From positions 1,860,001 through 1,924,000 of the forward strand of contig CAVRUJ010000002.1 of NCBI GenBank assembly GCA_963724385.1: a stretch of 64,000 nt of DNA, in the 5' to 3' direction. The notes under the pieces were generated by a model. The model was not told the DNA's origin, did not search any database, and was given only the letters and a program-made list of their open reading frames with translations. The stretch is from DASXQK01 sp963724385 (lineage in GTDB: Bacteria > Pseudomonadota > Alphaproteobacteria > Dongiales > Dongiaceae). The position numbers and the translations under genes were made by a program. This document shows, piece after piece, positions 51,471 through 60,047 of this stretch. Every line of letters starts with the position of its first letter. Position 1 is the first letter of the stretch.

Positions 51471-51674
51471 ATGGCCAACGCTCGTGACACCGCAAAGCGG
51501 ATAGAAGCGCTGTCGTCGACGCCGGCGTTGCAGAAGGTTTCCCGCTGGCGCATTCCGAATTCGGACGGGGAGTATAAGGCGGCCGAAAGCATCGAGTTCG
51601 CGAAGGCTAACAGCACGGGCTTCTTCCGTGCGGTACGCAGCGCGCTTCAACTGATAACCGCAAAAAAAGACTGA
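51471..51674 (+). CDS. Small hypothetical protein of the island
   Basis: A 67-residue protein: MANARDTAKRIEALSS then a basic, Ser-rich centre (KVSRWRIPNSDGEYK) and a C-terminal FRAVRSALQLITAKKD. I do not recognise it. Evidence for a real gene: a perfect Shine-Dalgarno GGAGGTG 6 bp before the ATG, a candidate promoter upstream and a strong intrinsic terminator after it. A 14-codon leader ORF (51423-51467) ends in TGA within the Shine-Dalgarno region, only 3 bp before the ATG, so the small gene may be coupled to translation of the leader. A DNA-binding-like charge pattern is present but no HTH is certain. GC is below that of the chromosome. Confidence 0.65.
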   Translation: MANARDTAKRIEALSSTPALQKVSRWRIPNSDGEYKAAESIEFAKANSTGFFRAVRSALQLITAKKD

Positions 51675-51706
51675 CTTGCTTGCGTACTACACGCACGAGT
51701 AGTCTC

Positions 51707-51738
51707 GGGCCCTATCCAAGATAGGGTCCTCTTTTTTT
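51707..51738 (+). terminator. Intrinsic transcription terminator after the small island gene
   Basis: GGGCCCTATC (51707-51716) pairs with GATAGGGTCC (51720-51729) as a 10-bp stem with one G-U pair and a CAA loop, followed by TCTTTTTTT. This is a textbook rho-independent terminator, 33 bp after the stop. Confidence 0.88.
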
Positions 51739-51756
51739 GAGGAGCCTGGGGGAAGT

Positions 51757-52218
51757 GTGTCGGTGGGTGACGCCGCAGCGATCTACCAAGAGCTCGATGG
51801 GTTTTTTGACCATTTTTCAGACGAATTCGCCTCGGCGGTCGGCCTAAAGCCGATCGCTGACCATTCCGCTTTCTGGAACATCGGTCAGAGCCAAGTCTAC
51901 GACCTGAACCGTTACGCTCATTTCCATGAGCTCCAGATCCCGGACCGGGCCCGGCGAGCCGCGTATCTGGTCAAATGGATACAGCGCCTTCGCCCCGTCA
52001 GAGTGGAAGCTGATATCACCGCGCTCCCCGAAGAGCGGGGCAAATTCGCCCTCCTAGTAAATGAGCAGTTCGCGCTGTACGTCGCGTCGGGGATTCTCAG
52101 GATCGATCTCGAGCAAGCATTTTCTGCAAAAATGCTGAACATGATTTTGTACACAATGCGCTACCGGTCGCCCTCTGAGGACTCCTTCCTCCTCTTCTTT
52201 GTGTACCTATCCGAGTAG
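51757..52218 (+). CDS. Unrecognised island protein, first gene of a two-gene cassette
   Basis: A 153-residue soluble protein I do not recognise. Start GTG 51757 (MSVGDAAAIYQ...) with GGGGGAA 5 bp ahead. N-terminal helix IYQELDGFFDHFSDEFASAV, then IADHSAFWNIGQSQVYDLNRYAHFHELQ (aromatic- and polar-rich), a basic RARRAAYLVKWIQRLRPVRVEAD segment, and a hydrophobic ASGILRIDLEQAFSAKMLNMILYTMRYRS stretch. No signal peptide, no catalytic motif that I know. Its stop is 12 bp upstream of the membrane/winged-helix protein, and the two probably work together. Composition is typical of accessory DNA. Position directly in front of a type I restriction operon suggests a defence or regulation role, but that is only inference. 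Confidence 0.7.
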   Translation: MSVGDAAAIYQELDGFFDHFSDEFASAVGLKPIADHSAFWNIGQSQVYDLNRYAHFHELQIPDRARRAAYLVKWIQRLRPVRVEADITALPEERGKFALLVNEQFALYVASGILRIDLEQAFSAKMLNMILYTMRYRSPSEDSFLLFFVYLSE

Positions 52219-52230
52219 GTCCAGGTACGT

Positions 52231-52929
52231 TTGGACACCATCGCCGTCATCGTTCTCGCCTGTGGGCTCCTCGGCGGCTTCCGCAACTTCCTCTCGGACT
52301 ACCCCAGCTCCTCTTATCGATGCGTTCTCTTTCTCCAGAGGCTCTTGGAAGGGATCTTGGCCGCAGCTATAGTTCCCTTGTTCCTTTCAATGATAGGGAA
52401 CGAGCTGATACCCGATCTGACCAGCGCTTCGACATCGCCTTCCTTGCCGCGACCTTATGCTATCCTTCAATTTATCGGCTTTGCGTTAGTCGCGGCTCTA
52501 TACTCACGGCGATTCCTCGACACCGTTTCATCAAAACTTCTCCAGTTGGAGCAAGACGTCAAGAAAAGTGAGGCCAAGGCTGATCGGGCGCAGGAAGACG
52601 TCAATAAAACGGCGCACGAGGTCACGACCTTGGAAGATATCGTGATTGAATCTCCCATCCCCCCTTCAGCTGAACTGTCTCCAAGTAGCCAGACATTCTC
52701 GCTAGCTCCCGGCCCAGAGCTGAAAGTGTTGGAGGCGATGGAGACGAGTCACATCCCAGCTCGATCGGTCGAAGGCCTTTCTGTCGATGTGCAAGATGGT
52801 GCTGCCACTGTAACGGCCACGCTGTCGAAGTTGCAGGCGCACTCACTCGTGCGCGCGATAAGTACCTCTCGCGGAGAGCGCTGGGTGCTAACTGAACTAG
52901 GTCGCCTAACCCTGAAGTCCCGACGCTGA
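52231..52929 (+). CDS. Three-TM / coiled-coil / winged-helix-like island protein (YLATT-like layout)
   Basis: The 232-residue product (start TTG 52231, poor Shine-Dalgarno) has three hydrophobic segments: about 3-20, 35-55 and 75-92, the last followed by a long charged helix (LQLEQDVKKSEAKADRAQEDVNKTAHEV, 102-130), then a Pro/Ser linker and a C-terminal ~65-residue segment (ARSVEGLSVDVQDGAATVTATLSKLQAHSLVRAI..., ending LTELGRLTLK) that looks like a winged helix. The layout recalls three-TM modules of prokaryotic conflict systems such as the YLATT (YEATS-like-associating three-TM) family, which I remember but cannot search. Partner: the 153-residue protein 12 bp upstream. A membrane-anchored DNA-binding or signalling protein is plausible; a YEATS-like domain is not visible here. 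Confidence 0.65.
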   Translation: MDTIAVIVLACGLLGGFRNFLSDYPSSSYRCVLFLQRLLEGILAAAIVPLFLSMIGNELIPDLTSASTSPSLPRPYAILQFIGFALVAALYSRRFLDTVSSKLLQLEQDVKKSEAKADRAQEDVNKTAHEVTTLEDIVIESPIPPSAELSPSSQTFSLAPGPELKVLEAMETSHIPARSVEGLSVDVQDGAATVTATLSKLQAHSLVRAISTSRGERWVLTELGRLTLKSRR

Positions 52930-53238
52930 TTCACCACTGCCGCGGCAGCCCCCTGAATATCTCGGTGGGCTAGCGTGCGGATACGGACGATGTGCATGTC
53001 ACAATCATGCTTCCGACGTGCCTGCGCTTTCGGTAGGAGACGCGCTTCGGCGATGCGAACGGACCGTCCATGAGATGGCGGTGTGGCCGCTCCGGAGTCC
53101 GGCCTGGGCTTTTCTTTTTGGCATGCAAAATCTCTCAGTCGACCGGCCTTCCGCGTTCTTTCTTGATGGCGATGTCCGCTCGGCAAATGTCTTGCCTTAA
53201 GCAAGTGTGCGCTGTGATTCATACCGAGAATCAGAGGC
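52930..53238. other. Intergenic 309 bp before hsdR
   Basis: No supported gene. A GGCCG...CGGCC hairpin followed by TGGGCTTTTCTTTTT (about 53083-53117) looks like an intrinsic terminator for the upstream pair; the hsdR promoter must lie after it. Short ORFs on both strands here show no recognisable features. Confidence 0.5.
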
Positions 53239-55587
53239 ATGACCGAAGCTGATACCTGTCGGAAATTCGTCGTCCCGAAACTCCAGACAGTCGGGTGGGA
53301 CAACGACCCGCATAGCATCGCCGAGCAGCGATCCATCACCGATGGGCGCATCGTTCCGGTGGGCGCTGGCTTCGTTAGGAAGCCCCCGAAACGGGTGGAC
53401 TACCTCCTCAGGTACACCCGCGACTTCCCTATCGCCGTCGTTGAGGCGAAGGCAGCTTACAAGTCCGCCGCCGCAGGACTTCAGCAGGCGAAGCAGTACG
53501 CCGAGATGCTGGGCCTCAAGTTTGCCTACGCAACGAACGGCCATGAGATCATCGAGTACGACTACGCTTCGGGCACGGAGAACCTGCTTTCGGATTTCCC
53601 GGCGCCGGAGGCGCTGTGGCAGCGATACAAGTCGCACAGCGGGATTGCGACCGAAGCCCAAGTCGAGCGGCTCTTAAGCCCATCCAACTACGCCGTCGGG
53701 AAGGGAGAGCGCTACTACCAGCAGATTGCGGTCAACCGCGCGATCGAGGCCATTCTTAAAGGGGATCGCCGGGTGCTCATCACCATGGCTACCGGCACCG
53801 GCAAGACGGTCGTCGCCTTTCAGATTTGCTGGAAGCTCTGGACGGCGCGTTGGAACAAGACCGGGGAATATCGCCGCCCGCGCATCCTCTACCTCGCGGA
53901 CAGAAACATCCTCATAGACCAGCCCAAGGACGGGATATTCGCGGCGTTTGGCGACGCCCGCCACAAGATCGAATCGGGTGAGGTCGTCAAGAGCCGCGAA
54001 ATGTATTTCGCCATCTACCAGGCGCTCGCCGAGGACGAGCGCCGCATCGGCGTCTTCAGAGAGTATCCGCCGGACTTCTTTGATCTCGTGATCGTCGACG
54101 AGTGCCACCGCGGGAGCGCTCGGGAGGATAGCGCCTGGCGGAGCATCCTCGAGTACTTCAGCCCCGCCTTTCAGCTCGGCATGACGGCGACGCCGCTTCG
54201 GGATGAAAGCCGCGATACCTACGTGTACTTCGGCAACCCGGTTTACGAATACAGCCTTCGCCAGGGCATCGAGGACGGCTTCCTCGCTCCCTACCGGGTG
54301 CATCGGGTCGTCACCGAATGGGATGCAGCCGGATGGCGCCCGAGCAAGGATGAGCTCGACCGGTACGGACGAGCCATTCCGGACGAGGAGTATGGCACCA
54401 AGGACTTCGAGAAAGTGGTCGCGCTTCGTGCGCGGACGGAAGCGATCTCCCGCCACCTGACCGACTTTATGAAAAAGAACGGCCGGCTCGCGAAAACCAT
54501 CGTTTTTTGCGTGGACCAGGAGCACGCGTCGGAGATGGCGAGGGCAATCGGCAACCTTAATGCCGACCTTCGAGCATCCTTTCCCGACTACGTCTGCCGA
54601 GTGACGGCGGATGAAGGGGACATCGGCCGGGGACATTTGAGCCGCTTCCAGGACGTGGAGACGCAGACGCCGACAATCTTGACGACCTCTCAGCTTCTGA
54701 CGACTGGGGTCGATGCGCCGACGTGCAAGAACATCGTTCTCGCTCGCGTGATTGGGTCAATGAGCGAGTTCAAGCAGATCATTGGGCGCGGAACGCGGGT
54801 CCGGGACGACTACGGCAAACTCTGGTTTAACATCCTGGACTACACGGGGTCGGCCACCCGGATGTTCGCAGATCCGTCATTCGATGGCGACCCCGCTCGG
54901 GTCACGGAAGAGAAGATAAACAGAGAAGGCGAGATAGTTGCTGAGGCTGTGTCAGAGACGGAGCCGCCGCCTTATGAGGCAGGTCCGGCCGTGATCGAGC
55001 GGCCGGAGGAGGAGAGGAAGAAATTCTATTTTGACGGCGGTCAGGTGGAGATCGCCGCCCACCTGGTCTACGAGCTCGATCCAGAGGGCAAGCAACTTCG
55101 GGTCGTCCGGTATACTGACTATGCAGCGGACACCGTGCGGTCGCTCTGCGCTGACCCCAGAGAGCTCAAAAGCCAGTGGGCCGACCCGGTGCGGCGCGGA
55201 GCTATTCTCGATCGGCTTGCGGAAAGGGGCATCGAATTCGAGAAGCTTGCGGAGGCGATAGGGCGCCCTGAGGCAGATCCGTTTGATCTGCTCTGCCACT
55301 TGGCCTTCAATGCGCCGCTACGAACGAGACGAGAGCGCGCCGAGGCCCTGCGCTCGAAGAGTGAGGACCTTTTTGCGCGATACGCGCCCGAAGCGCGGGC
55401 GATCTTGGATGAACTCTTAGAGAAGTATGCTGAGTTCGGCGACGCCCAGTTTGTGCTGCCGGACGTATTGAAGGTTCCCCCGATATCGCGGCACGGCCAA
55501 GTGAGCGACATCGTCCGGCTATTCGGCGGAGCCGAAGCGCTGCGGGCAGCCGTAAGCGAGTTACAAGGACATTTGTATGCAGCGTAA
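53239..55587 (+). CDS. hsdR: Type I restriction enzyme R subunit (HsdR)
   Basis: ATP-dependent translocase/nuclease subunit of a type I restriction-modification complex. The 782-residue protein has the N-terminal endonuclease region with the PD-(D/E)xK-type residues VDYLL...AVVEAK (about residues 53-73), the superfamily-2 motor with Walker A ATGTGKT (about residues 185-191), DECHRGS (DEAD-box-like motif II, about 287-293), SAT-like MTATPL, and IIGRGTRVRDD motif VI. The C-terminal ~200 residues resemble the EcoEI-type R C-domain and end LRAAVSELQGHLYAA. Its 3' end overlaps hsdM by 11 bp, so it is translated with it. Complete; no frameshift. Confidence 0.92.
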   Translation: MTEADTCRKFVVPKLQTVGWDNDPHSIAEQRSITDGRIVPVGAGFVRKPPKRVDYLLRYTRDFPIAVVEAKAAYKSAAAGLQQAKQYAEMLGLKFAYATNGHEIIEYDYASGTENLLSDFPAPEALWQRYKSHSGIATEAQVERLLSPSNYAVGKGERYYQQIAVNRAIEAILKGDRRVLITMATGTGKTVVAFQICWKLWTARWNKTGEYRRPRILYLADRNILIDQPKDGIFAAFGDARHKIESGEVVKSREMYFAIYQALAEDERRIGVFREYPPDFFDLVIVDECHRGSAREDSAWRSILEYFSPAFQLGMTATPLRDESRDTYVYFGNPVYEYSLRQGIEDGFLAPYRVHRVVTEWDAAGWRPSKDELDRYGRAIPDEEYGTKDFEKVVALRARTEAISRHLTDFMKKNGRLAKTIVFCVDQEHASEMARAIGNLNADLRASFPDYVCRVTADEGDIGRGHLSRFQDVETQTPTILTTSQLLTTGVDAPTCKNIVLARVIGSMSEFKQIIGRGTRVRDDYGKLWFNILDYTGSATRMFADPSFDGDPARVTEEKINREGEIVAEAVSETEPPPYEAGPAVIERPEEERKKFYFDGGQVEIAAHLVYELDPEGKQLRVVRYTDYAADTVRSLCADPRELKSQWADPVRRGAILDRLAERGIEFEKLAEAIGRPEADPFDLLCHLAFNAPLRTRRERAEALRSKSEDLFARYAPEARAILDELLEKYAEFGDAQFVLPDVLKVPPISRHGQVSDIVRLFGGAEALRAAVSELQGHLYAA

Positions 55588-57133
55588 AGAGAACCTGAAG
55601 CCTGCGCCGCAGCCGACGACTGCCCAATCGCTCGGGAGCCTTTTGAAGTCCGCCCGCGACATCATGCGGAAAGACAAGGGCCTCAATGGGGACTTGGATC
55701 GCCTGCCTCTCCTTACGTGGATCATGTTCCTCAAATTTCTGGACGATCTGGAGGCAGAGCGGGCGGAGGAGGTGGCACTCTCCGGGAAGCGCTTCCGGGC
55801 AGCCATCGATCCCCCCTATCGCTGGCGCGATTGGGCGTCGAATGCGCAAGGCGTGACTGGAGACGAGCTCCTCTCATTTATCAACCAGGACGAGGCGACG
55901 CGCCCGGATGGCACGCGTGGACCGGGACTTTTCGCGTACCTTCGGGCCCTCTCAAGCAGCAATGGCGACAACCGGCGCGACGTGATCGCGACCGTCTTCC
56001 GTGGCGTCGATAACCGCATGAAAAGTGGCTACCTGCTCCGGGACGTGATCAACAAAGTCGCCGGCATTCATTTCACCTCAAGCGACGAGCTCCACACCCT
56101 CGGCGCCCTCTACGAGATCATGCTTCGCGAAATGCGGGATGCCGCCGGCGACTCGGGAGAGTTCTACACGCCCCGCCCCGTCGTCAGGTTCATGGTCCGG
56201 ATGACGGACCCGCGCCTCGGGGAGACGGTTTTGGATCCGGCAAGTGGCACCGGTGGCTTTCTGGTCGAGGCCTTCAATCACCTGTCGGAGCAGGTGAAGA
56301 CCGTGGGCGACCGGCGCACGCTTCAAGACCGTTCGCTTTACGGCTTCGAGCCGAAACCGCTCCCCTACCTGCTCTGCCACATGAACCTGCTCCTCCACGG
56401 TCTCGACGCGCCGCAGATCGACGCGGGTAACGCCCTCCGCTTCAAGCTCTCCGAGGTCGGCGAGAAAGACCGCGTGAACGTGATCCTGACCAACCCACCC
56501 TTCGGCGGAGAGGAAGAGAAAGGCATCCAAGGGAATTTCCCCGAGGACCGGCAAACGGCAGAGACGGCTCTCCTCTTCCTTCAGCTCATCATGCGTAAGC
56601 TCCACCGGCGGGGCTCACCTGCCGGTCGGCCGGCGCGAGCGGCAGTCGTCGTCCCGAACGGGACCTTGTTCGGCGATGGCGTATGCGCGCGGATCAAAGA
56701 GGAACTCCTCAAGGAGTTCAACCTGCATACCATTGTGCGGCTGCCTAACGGTGTCTTCGCGCCTTACACCAGCATCCCGACGAACCTGCTGTTCTTCGAT
56801 CGCTCGGGCCCGACGAAGGACGTGTGGTACTACGAACAGCCCTTGCCGGAGAGCCGCAAAAACTACACCAAGACGGCGCCCATCCAGTTTGACGAGTTTG
56901 CGGACTGCATAGCCTGGTGGAAGAAGCGCAAAGAAAATGAGCGCGCGTGGAGGGTGCCTGCGGCCGAGCTTCTCGCGAACAACTGCAACCTTGACCGCAA
57001 GAACCCGCATGGCAAGGAAGACATCACGCACCTGCCGCCGGAACAGATTGCCGCCGACATCCTGAAAAAGGAGCAGCGGATCGCGGAGATCATGGGCAAC
57101 ATCCGCGACCTGCTTGCGAAGCACGGAAAATGA
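55577..57133 (+). CDS. hsdM: Type I restriction-modification DNA methyltransferase (HsdM)
   Basis: N6-adenine methyltransferase subunit. The 518-residue protein has an N-terminal helical domain (MFLKFLDDLEAER...), SAM-binding motif I VLDPASGTGGFL (about residues 221-232) and catalytic motif IV VILTNPPFGG (about 311-320), the (N/D)PP(F/Y) signature of N6-adenine enzymes. A C-terminal helical tail ends LAKHGK. It overlaps hsdR by 11 bp and hsdS by ATGA. Together with HsdS it modifies the host; with HsdR it restricts. Recognition site cannot be told from this subunit. Confidence 0.95.
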   Translation: MQRKENLKPAPQPTTAQSLGSLLKSARDIMRKDKGLNGDLDRLPLLTWIMFLKFLDDLEAERAEEVALSGKRFRAAIDPPYRWRDWASNAQGVTGDELLSFINQDEATRPDGTRGPGLFAYLRALSSSNGDNRRDVIATVFRGVDNRMKSGYLLRDVINKVAGIHFTSSDELHTLGALYEIMLREMRDAAGDSGEFYTPRPVVRFMVRMTDPRLGETVLDPASGTGGFLVEAFNHLSEQVKTVGDRRTLQDRSLYGFEPKPLPYLLCHMNLLLHGLDAPQIDAGNALRFKLSEVGEKDRVNVILTNPPFGGEEEKGIQGNFPEDRQTAETALLFLQLIMRKLHRRGSPAGRPARAAVVVPNGTLFGDGVCARIKEELLKEFNLHTIVRLPNGVFAPYTSIPTNLLFFDRSGPTKDVWYYEQPLPESRKNYTKTAPIQFDEFADCIAWWKKRKENERAWRVPAAELLANNCNLDRKNPHGKEDITHLPPEQIAADILKKEQRIAEIMGNIRDLLAKHGK

Positions 57134-58326
57134 GCAATTGGCCGACAGTTAAGTTGGGGGAGGTGCTTCGGCATCGGAAAGAGTTCACCACGATTGATGA
57201 CCTGACCGACTACAAACGCCCGCGGGTTCAGCTTCACGTTCAAGGCATCGTCCTCCGGGATGAAGTGCCGGGCGCACTGATTAAGACCAAGAGTCAGCAG
57301 GTCTGCCGCGCTGGCGAATTCCTCGTCGCTGAGATCGACGCAAAAGTGGGCGGGTTCGGCATCGTGCCGGAATCTTTGGGTGGCTCAATCGTCAGCAGCC
57401 ACTACTTCCTTTTCGTGGTCGACGAGAACAAGGTTGATCGTCATTTTCTCGGCTTCTTTATTCGCACGCCAGCATTCCGCGAGCAGGTTGCGGCTCAGGG
57501 ATCGACAAACTATGCGGCGATTCGTCCCGCGCATGTGCTTGGTTACGAAATTCCGCTGCCGCCGCTCGCGGAGCAGCGGCGGGTGGTGGCGCGGATTGAG
57601 GTCCTGGCGGCTCAAATCGGGGAAGCGCACGCACTGCGACATCGGGTGGCCGAGGAATCCAGCGGACTAACCCTTTCCTACCTTAACAGCGTATTCGGGG
57701 ACTACTACTCCGGCCGCACTGGTGAGCGCCAGATCAAACGATGGGAACGATTGGGTAACGTCGCTCAGGACGTGGCGGATGGACCGCACATAACGCCCAC
57801 TTACGTTCCTGAGGGCGTGCCTTTCATTACCGTTCTCAACATCACCTCAGGGCGGATCCAATTTGGCGCCCACAAGTTCGTGACGCGAGAAGATCACTCG
57901 CAGTTTCAGAAGCGAGCAAAAGCAGAGCGGGGCGATGTATTGATCAGCAAGGACGGAACGATAGGCGTTCCGTGCTTCGTAGACACCGACAGGGAATTTA
58001 GCTTTTTTGTCTCTGTTGCATTGGTTAAGCCAAACCGGGAGCTGCTAGACGGTGAGTTTCTCACCTGGGTTATCCGCGCTCCGTACATGCAAGAGCAAAT
58101 AGCGGTGCGCTCACGCGGCGACATGATACGCCACTTGGTTCTGAGGGAAATTCGAGACCTCATTATCCCTGTCCCCCCACTTACCGAGCAACGCCGCATC
58201 GTGGCTGAGCTGGACGCATTGCAGGCCCAGGTGGACGCTCTCAAGCAGTTGCAAGCCGAGACCGCCGCCGAGTTGGATGCCCTGCTCCCGTCCACCCTCG
58301 ACCGCGCGTTTGTGGGCGAACTATAA
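57130..58326 (+). CDS. hsdS: Type I restriction-modification specificity subunit (HsdS)
   Basis: DNA-recognition subunit of the type I complex. In 398 residues two target-recognition domains are visible (about 1-140 and 195-345), each followed by a conserved helical spacer: PLPPLAEQRRVVARIEVLAAQI (about 138-159) and PVPPLTEQRRIVAELDALQAQ (about 348-368). The two spacers are clearly repeats and set the separation of the two halves of the asymmetric recognition site. The TRDs define the target; the site is not predictable from sequence. ATG overlaps hsdM. It ends at 58326, convergent with the FAD protein at 58647. Confidence 0.93.
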   Translation: MSNWPTVKLGEVLRHRKEFTTIDDLTDYKRPRVQLHVQGIVLRDEVPGALIKTKSQQVCRAGEFLVAEIDAKVGGFGIVPESLGGSIVSSHYFLFVVDENKVDRHFLGFFIRTPAFREQVAAQGSTNYAAIRPAHVLGYEIPLPPLAEQRRVVARIEVLAAQIGEAHALRHRVAEESSGLTLSYLNSVFGDYYSGRTGERQIKRWERLGNVAQDVADGPHITPTYVPEGVPFITVLNITSGRIQFGAHKFVTREDHSQFQKRAKAERGDVLISKDGTIGVPCFVDTDREFSFFVSVALVKPNRELLDGEFLTWVIRAPYMQEQIAVRSRGDMIRHLVLREIRDLIIPVPPLTEQRRIVAELDALQAQVDALKQLQAETAAELDALLPSTLDRAFVGEL

Positions 58327-58646
58327 GCTTCGCATACGGCGTGGCGTATGACCTGAGCCCCAAGTCACATCGATCGATAGGTAGAATCCATTCATCATTT
58401 GGCCGTATCCCGGAACTTGGGCCGGCCCAGGATAGAATCTACGGCCCTCTGGCCCAAGACCGGCCGGGCAGGCTTGGCAGCAGGCGGCAACGCTGGCGTG
58501 CGGCTGTCGGCGCCTGTCGGACCTTGATACGACTCTCGGCTACAGCCGCTGATGGCCAGGAACCAAAGCCGCGCCGCGCGACTTTGGAGTTCCGTGTTCC
58601 ACTGCGTTCGAACTTCGAACGCGCTCGTGCAAAGACTATGCGGGGC
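58327..58646. other. Intergenic 320 bp, right end of the accessory island
   Basis: No supported gene; a frame from 58341 on the plus strand is antisense to the FAD gene and not coding. Two inverted repeats are visible: CATACG...CGTATG (58332-58349) and the near-perfect 19-bp GCGTTCGAACTTCGAACGC (58604-58622, 9-bp arms, one central base). The convergent junction of hsdS and the FAD gene lies here; no copy of the tRNA 3' end was found to define an attachment site. Confidence 0.6.
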
Positions 58647-60047
58647 CTAAGAGAATACCGGCTCGCCGGCCTCGGTCTCGACCAAGGCCAGGATCCGCTC
58701 CGCCAGACGTTCGCATTGCACGCGAATGTCGGGAACCGCCGTGGTCTCCCAGAACACGCCCTTGGTCAGCGGCCCCAGGGCGAACAGGCGCCGCGAGGGC
58801 TGGCCTTCGCGGTCGATCGCAGCACCCTCGGCCGTGACGTCCAGGCCGAGATCGAGAGGGTCGGGCCTTAGATCGCCGGATTGGAGCAACCCCTGGAGCA
58901 GGGGCGAGGCGGCCTTGGAGAAAGCCCCCAGCGGACCGGAGCAATCGACGACCCTGCCGACGAGAATCTCGCGCTCGGGTCCGCCGCCGACCGGGCGGAT
59001 GCGGACGGCAAGTGATTTCCCCCGAGGCTCGAGCGCGCCGAGCCGGGCCCGTTGCACGACGAGCTGGCCGCGCTCTCTCGCGCGCTCGATCCGGGCGGCC
59101 ACGCCGGGCGCCATGCGGTGGCGGTGAACGTCCCACCAAGGCCGAAGATGTCTCAGGAACCGGCGCTTTTCCTCGATCGGAAGCTGGCGCCAGATCGCCT
59201 GGGTATCCGGCCGCAGGGAATCGATGACCGCCCGCCAGTCTCGGCCGGAGGTGGCATGGCGGCGGATTTCCCGGCGCAGGCGCATGAGAAGACCGAGCAC
59301 GCTCCGCGGCGCGTCCGCGGCCGGCAGGATGCGAGGCAAGGGCGTCGTCGCCGCATGGGTGCGCGGCAGCAGGCCCCGGCGCGAGATGGCGAGGATGGAG
59401 CCGCGATGCCTGCGGTCGAGAAGCGAGATCACGACGTCGACCATGGTAAGGCCGGTCCCGACCAGCAGCAGGTCAGCATCGGGATCAAGATTGTCGAGCG
59501 CGGCCGGGTCCCAGGGGTTGGTCGCGTAGCCCGGCGCTTCCGCGGCCGGAAGGTTGCCGGTGGCGAGCGCCACCGCGTCAACCTCGTAGAGCCGGCCGCA
59601 GCCGGTCTCGACAGCGTATCCATCTTCGCGCCGATGCAAGGCCACGGCTTCGTCGGCGACGAGATAGAGCCTTTGGCTTCCCTCGGCCGTGCGGATTTCG
59701 CGGGCGAGGATGCTCTGCACATAGGAACCGTAGAGCCGGCGCGGCACGAAGGTGAGCCGGTCCTCGGTGACGCTGACGACCGCGCGCTCCTCCTCCGGCA
59801 GCGCCCGGATCCAGTCGAGAAAATGATCAGGCCGGTCGGAGAAAGCGCTCATGTTGCCGGCGCGGACGTTCAGCAGGTGATGCGGATTGCCGGTCCCATA
59901 GGCCAAGCCGCGCCCGAACGCCGCGTCGCGCTCGATGAGGTAGATGCGGTCCCTCGGCGATGAGCGACGCAGCAGATGCACCGCCAGCAGCGAGCCGCTG
60001 AACCCGGCGCCGATGATGGCGATGCGCCGGCCGATCTCATGTGCCAT
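58647..60047 (-). CDS. FAD/NAD(P)-binding oxidoreductase
   Basis: A 466-residue flavoprotein. The N-terminal Rossmann loop IIGAGFSGSLLAVHLLRR (10-27) binds FAD; GLAYGTGNPHHLLNVRAGNMSAFSD (about residues 46-70) is the hallmark of the NAD_binding_9 (YdhS/HpnW-type) family; a second dinucleotide loop LLVGTGLTMVDVVISLLDRR (about 193-212) and VVDCSGPLG complete it. It ends ERILALVETEAGEPVFS. The reaction and substrate are unknown; such proteins sometimes act with sulfur or siderophore genes, none of which is here. ATG 60047. It lies downstream of a terminator (60089-60120) on the same strand, so it has its own promoter within 60048-60424. Confidence 0.85.
   Translation of the reverse strand: MAHEIGRRIAIIGAGFSGSLLAVHLLRRSSPRDRIYLIERDAAFGRGLAYGTGNPHHLLNVRAGNMSAFSDRPDHFLDWIRALPEEERAVVSVTEDRLTFVPRRLYGSYVQSILAREIRTAEGSQRLYLVADEAVALHRREDGYAVETGCGRLYEVDAVALATGNLPAAEAPGYATNPWDPAALDNLDPDADLLLVGTGLTMVDVVISLLDRRHRGSILAISRRGLLPRTHAATTPLPRILPAADAPRSVLGLLMRLRREIRRHATSGRDWRAVIDSLRPDTQAIWRQLPIEEKRRFLRHLRPWWDVHRHRMAPGVAARIERARERGQLVVQRARLGALEPRGKSLAVRIRPVGGGPEREILVGRVVDCSGPLGAFSKAASPLLQGLLQSGDLRPDPLDLGLDVTAEGAAIDREGQPSRRLFALGPLTKGVFWETTAVPDIRVQCERLAERILALVETEAGEPVFS

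Noticed and set aside
52749..53351. A 200-codon minus-strand frame across the hsdR upstream region
   Set aside because: Overlaps the end of the membrane protein gene and the start of hsdR in antisense, without recognisable domain; read as a shadow.
50612..58646. Phage or integrative-element genes in the island
   Set aside because: No integrase, relaxase, capsid or replication protein is recognisable in any frame; island status rests on tRNA position, composition and content only.
58341..58871. A plus-strand frame after hsdS
   Set aside because: Its second half is antisense to the FAD gene and its first half is repeat-like sequence; not treated as a gene.
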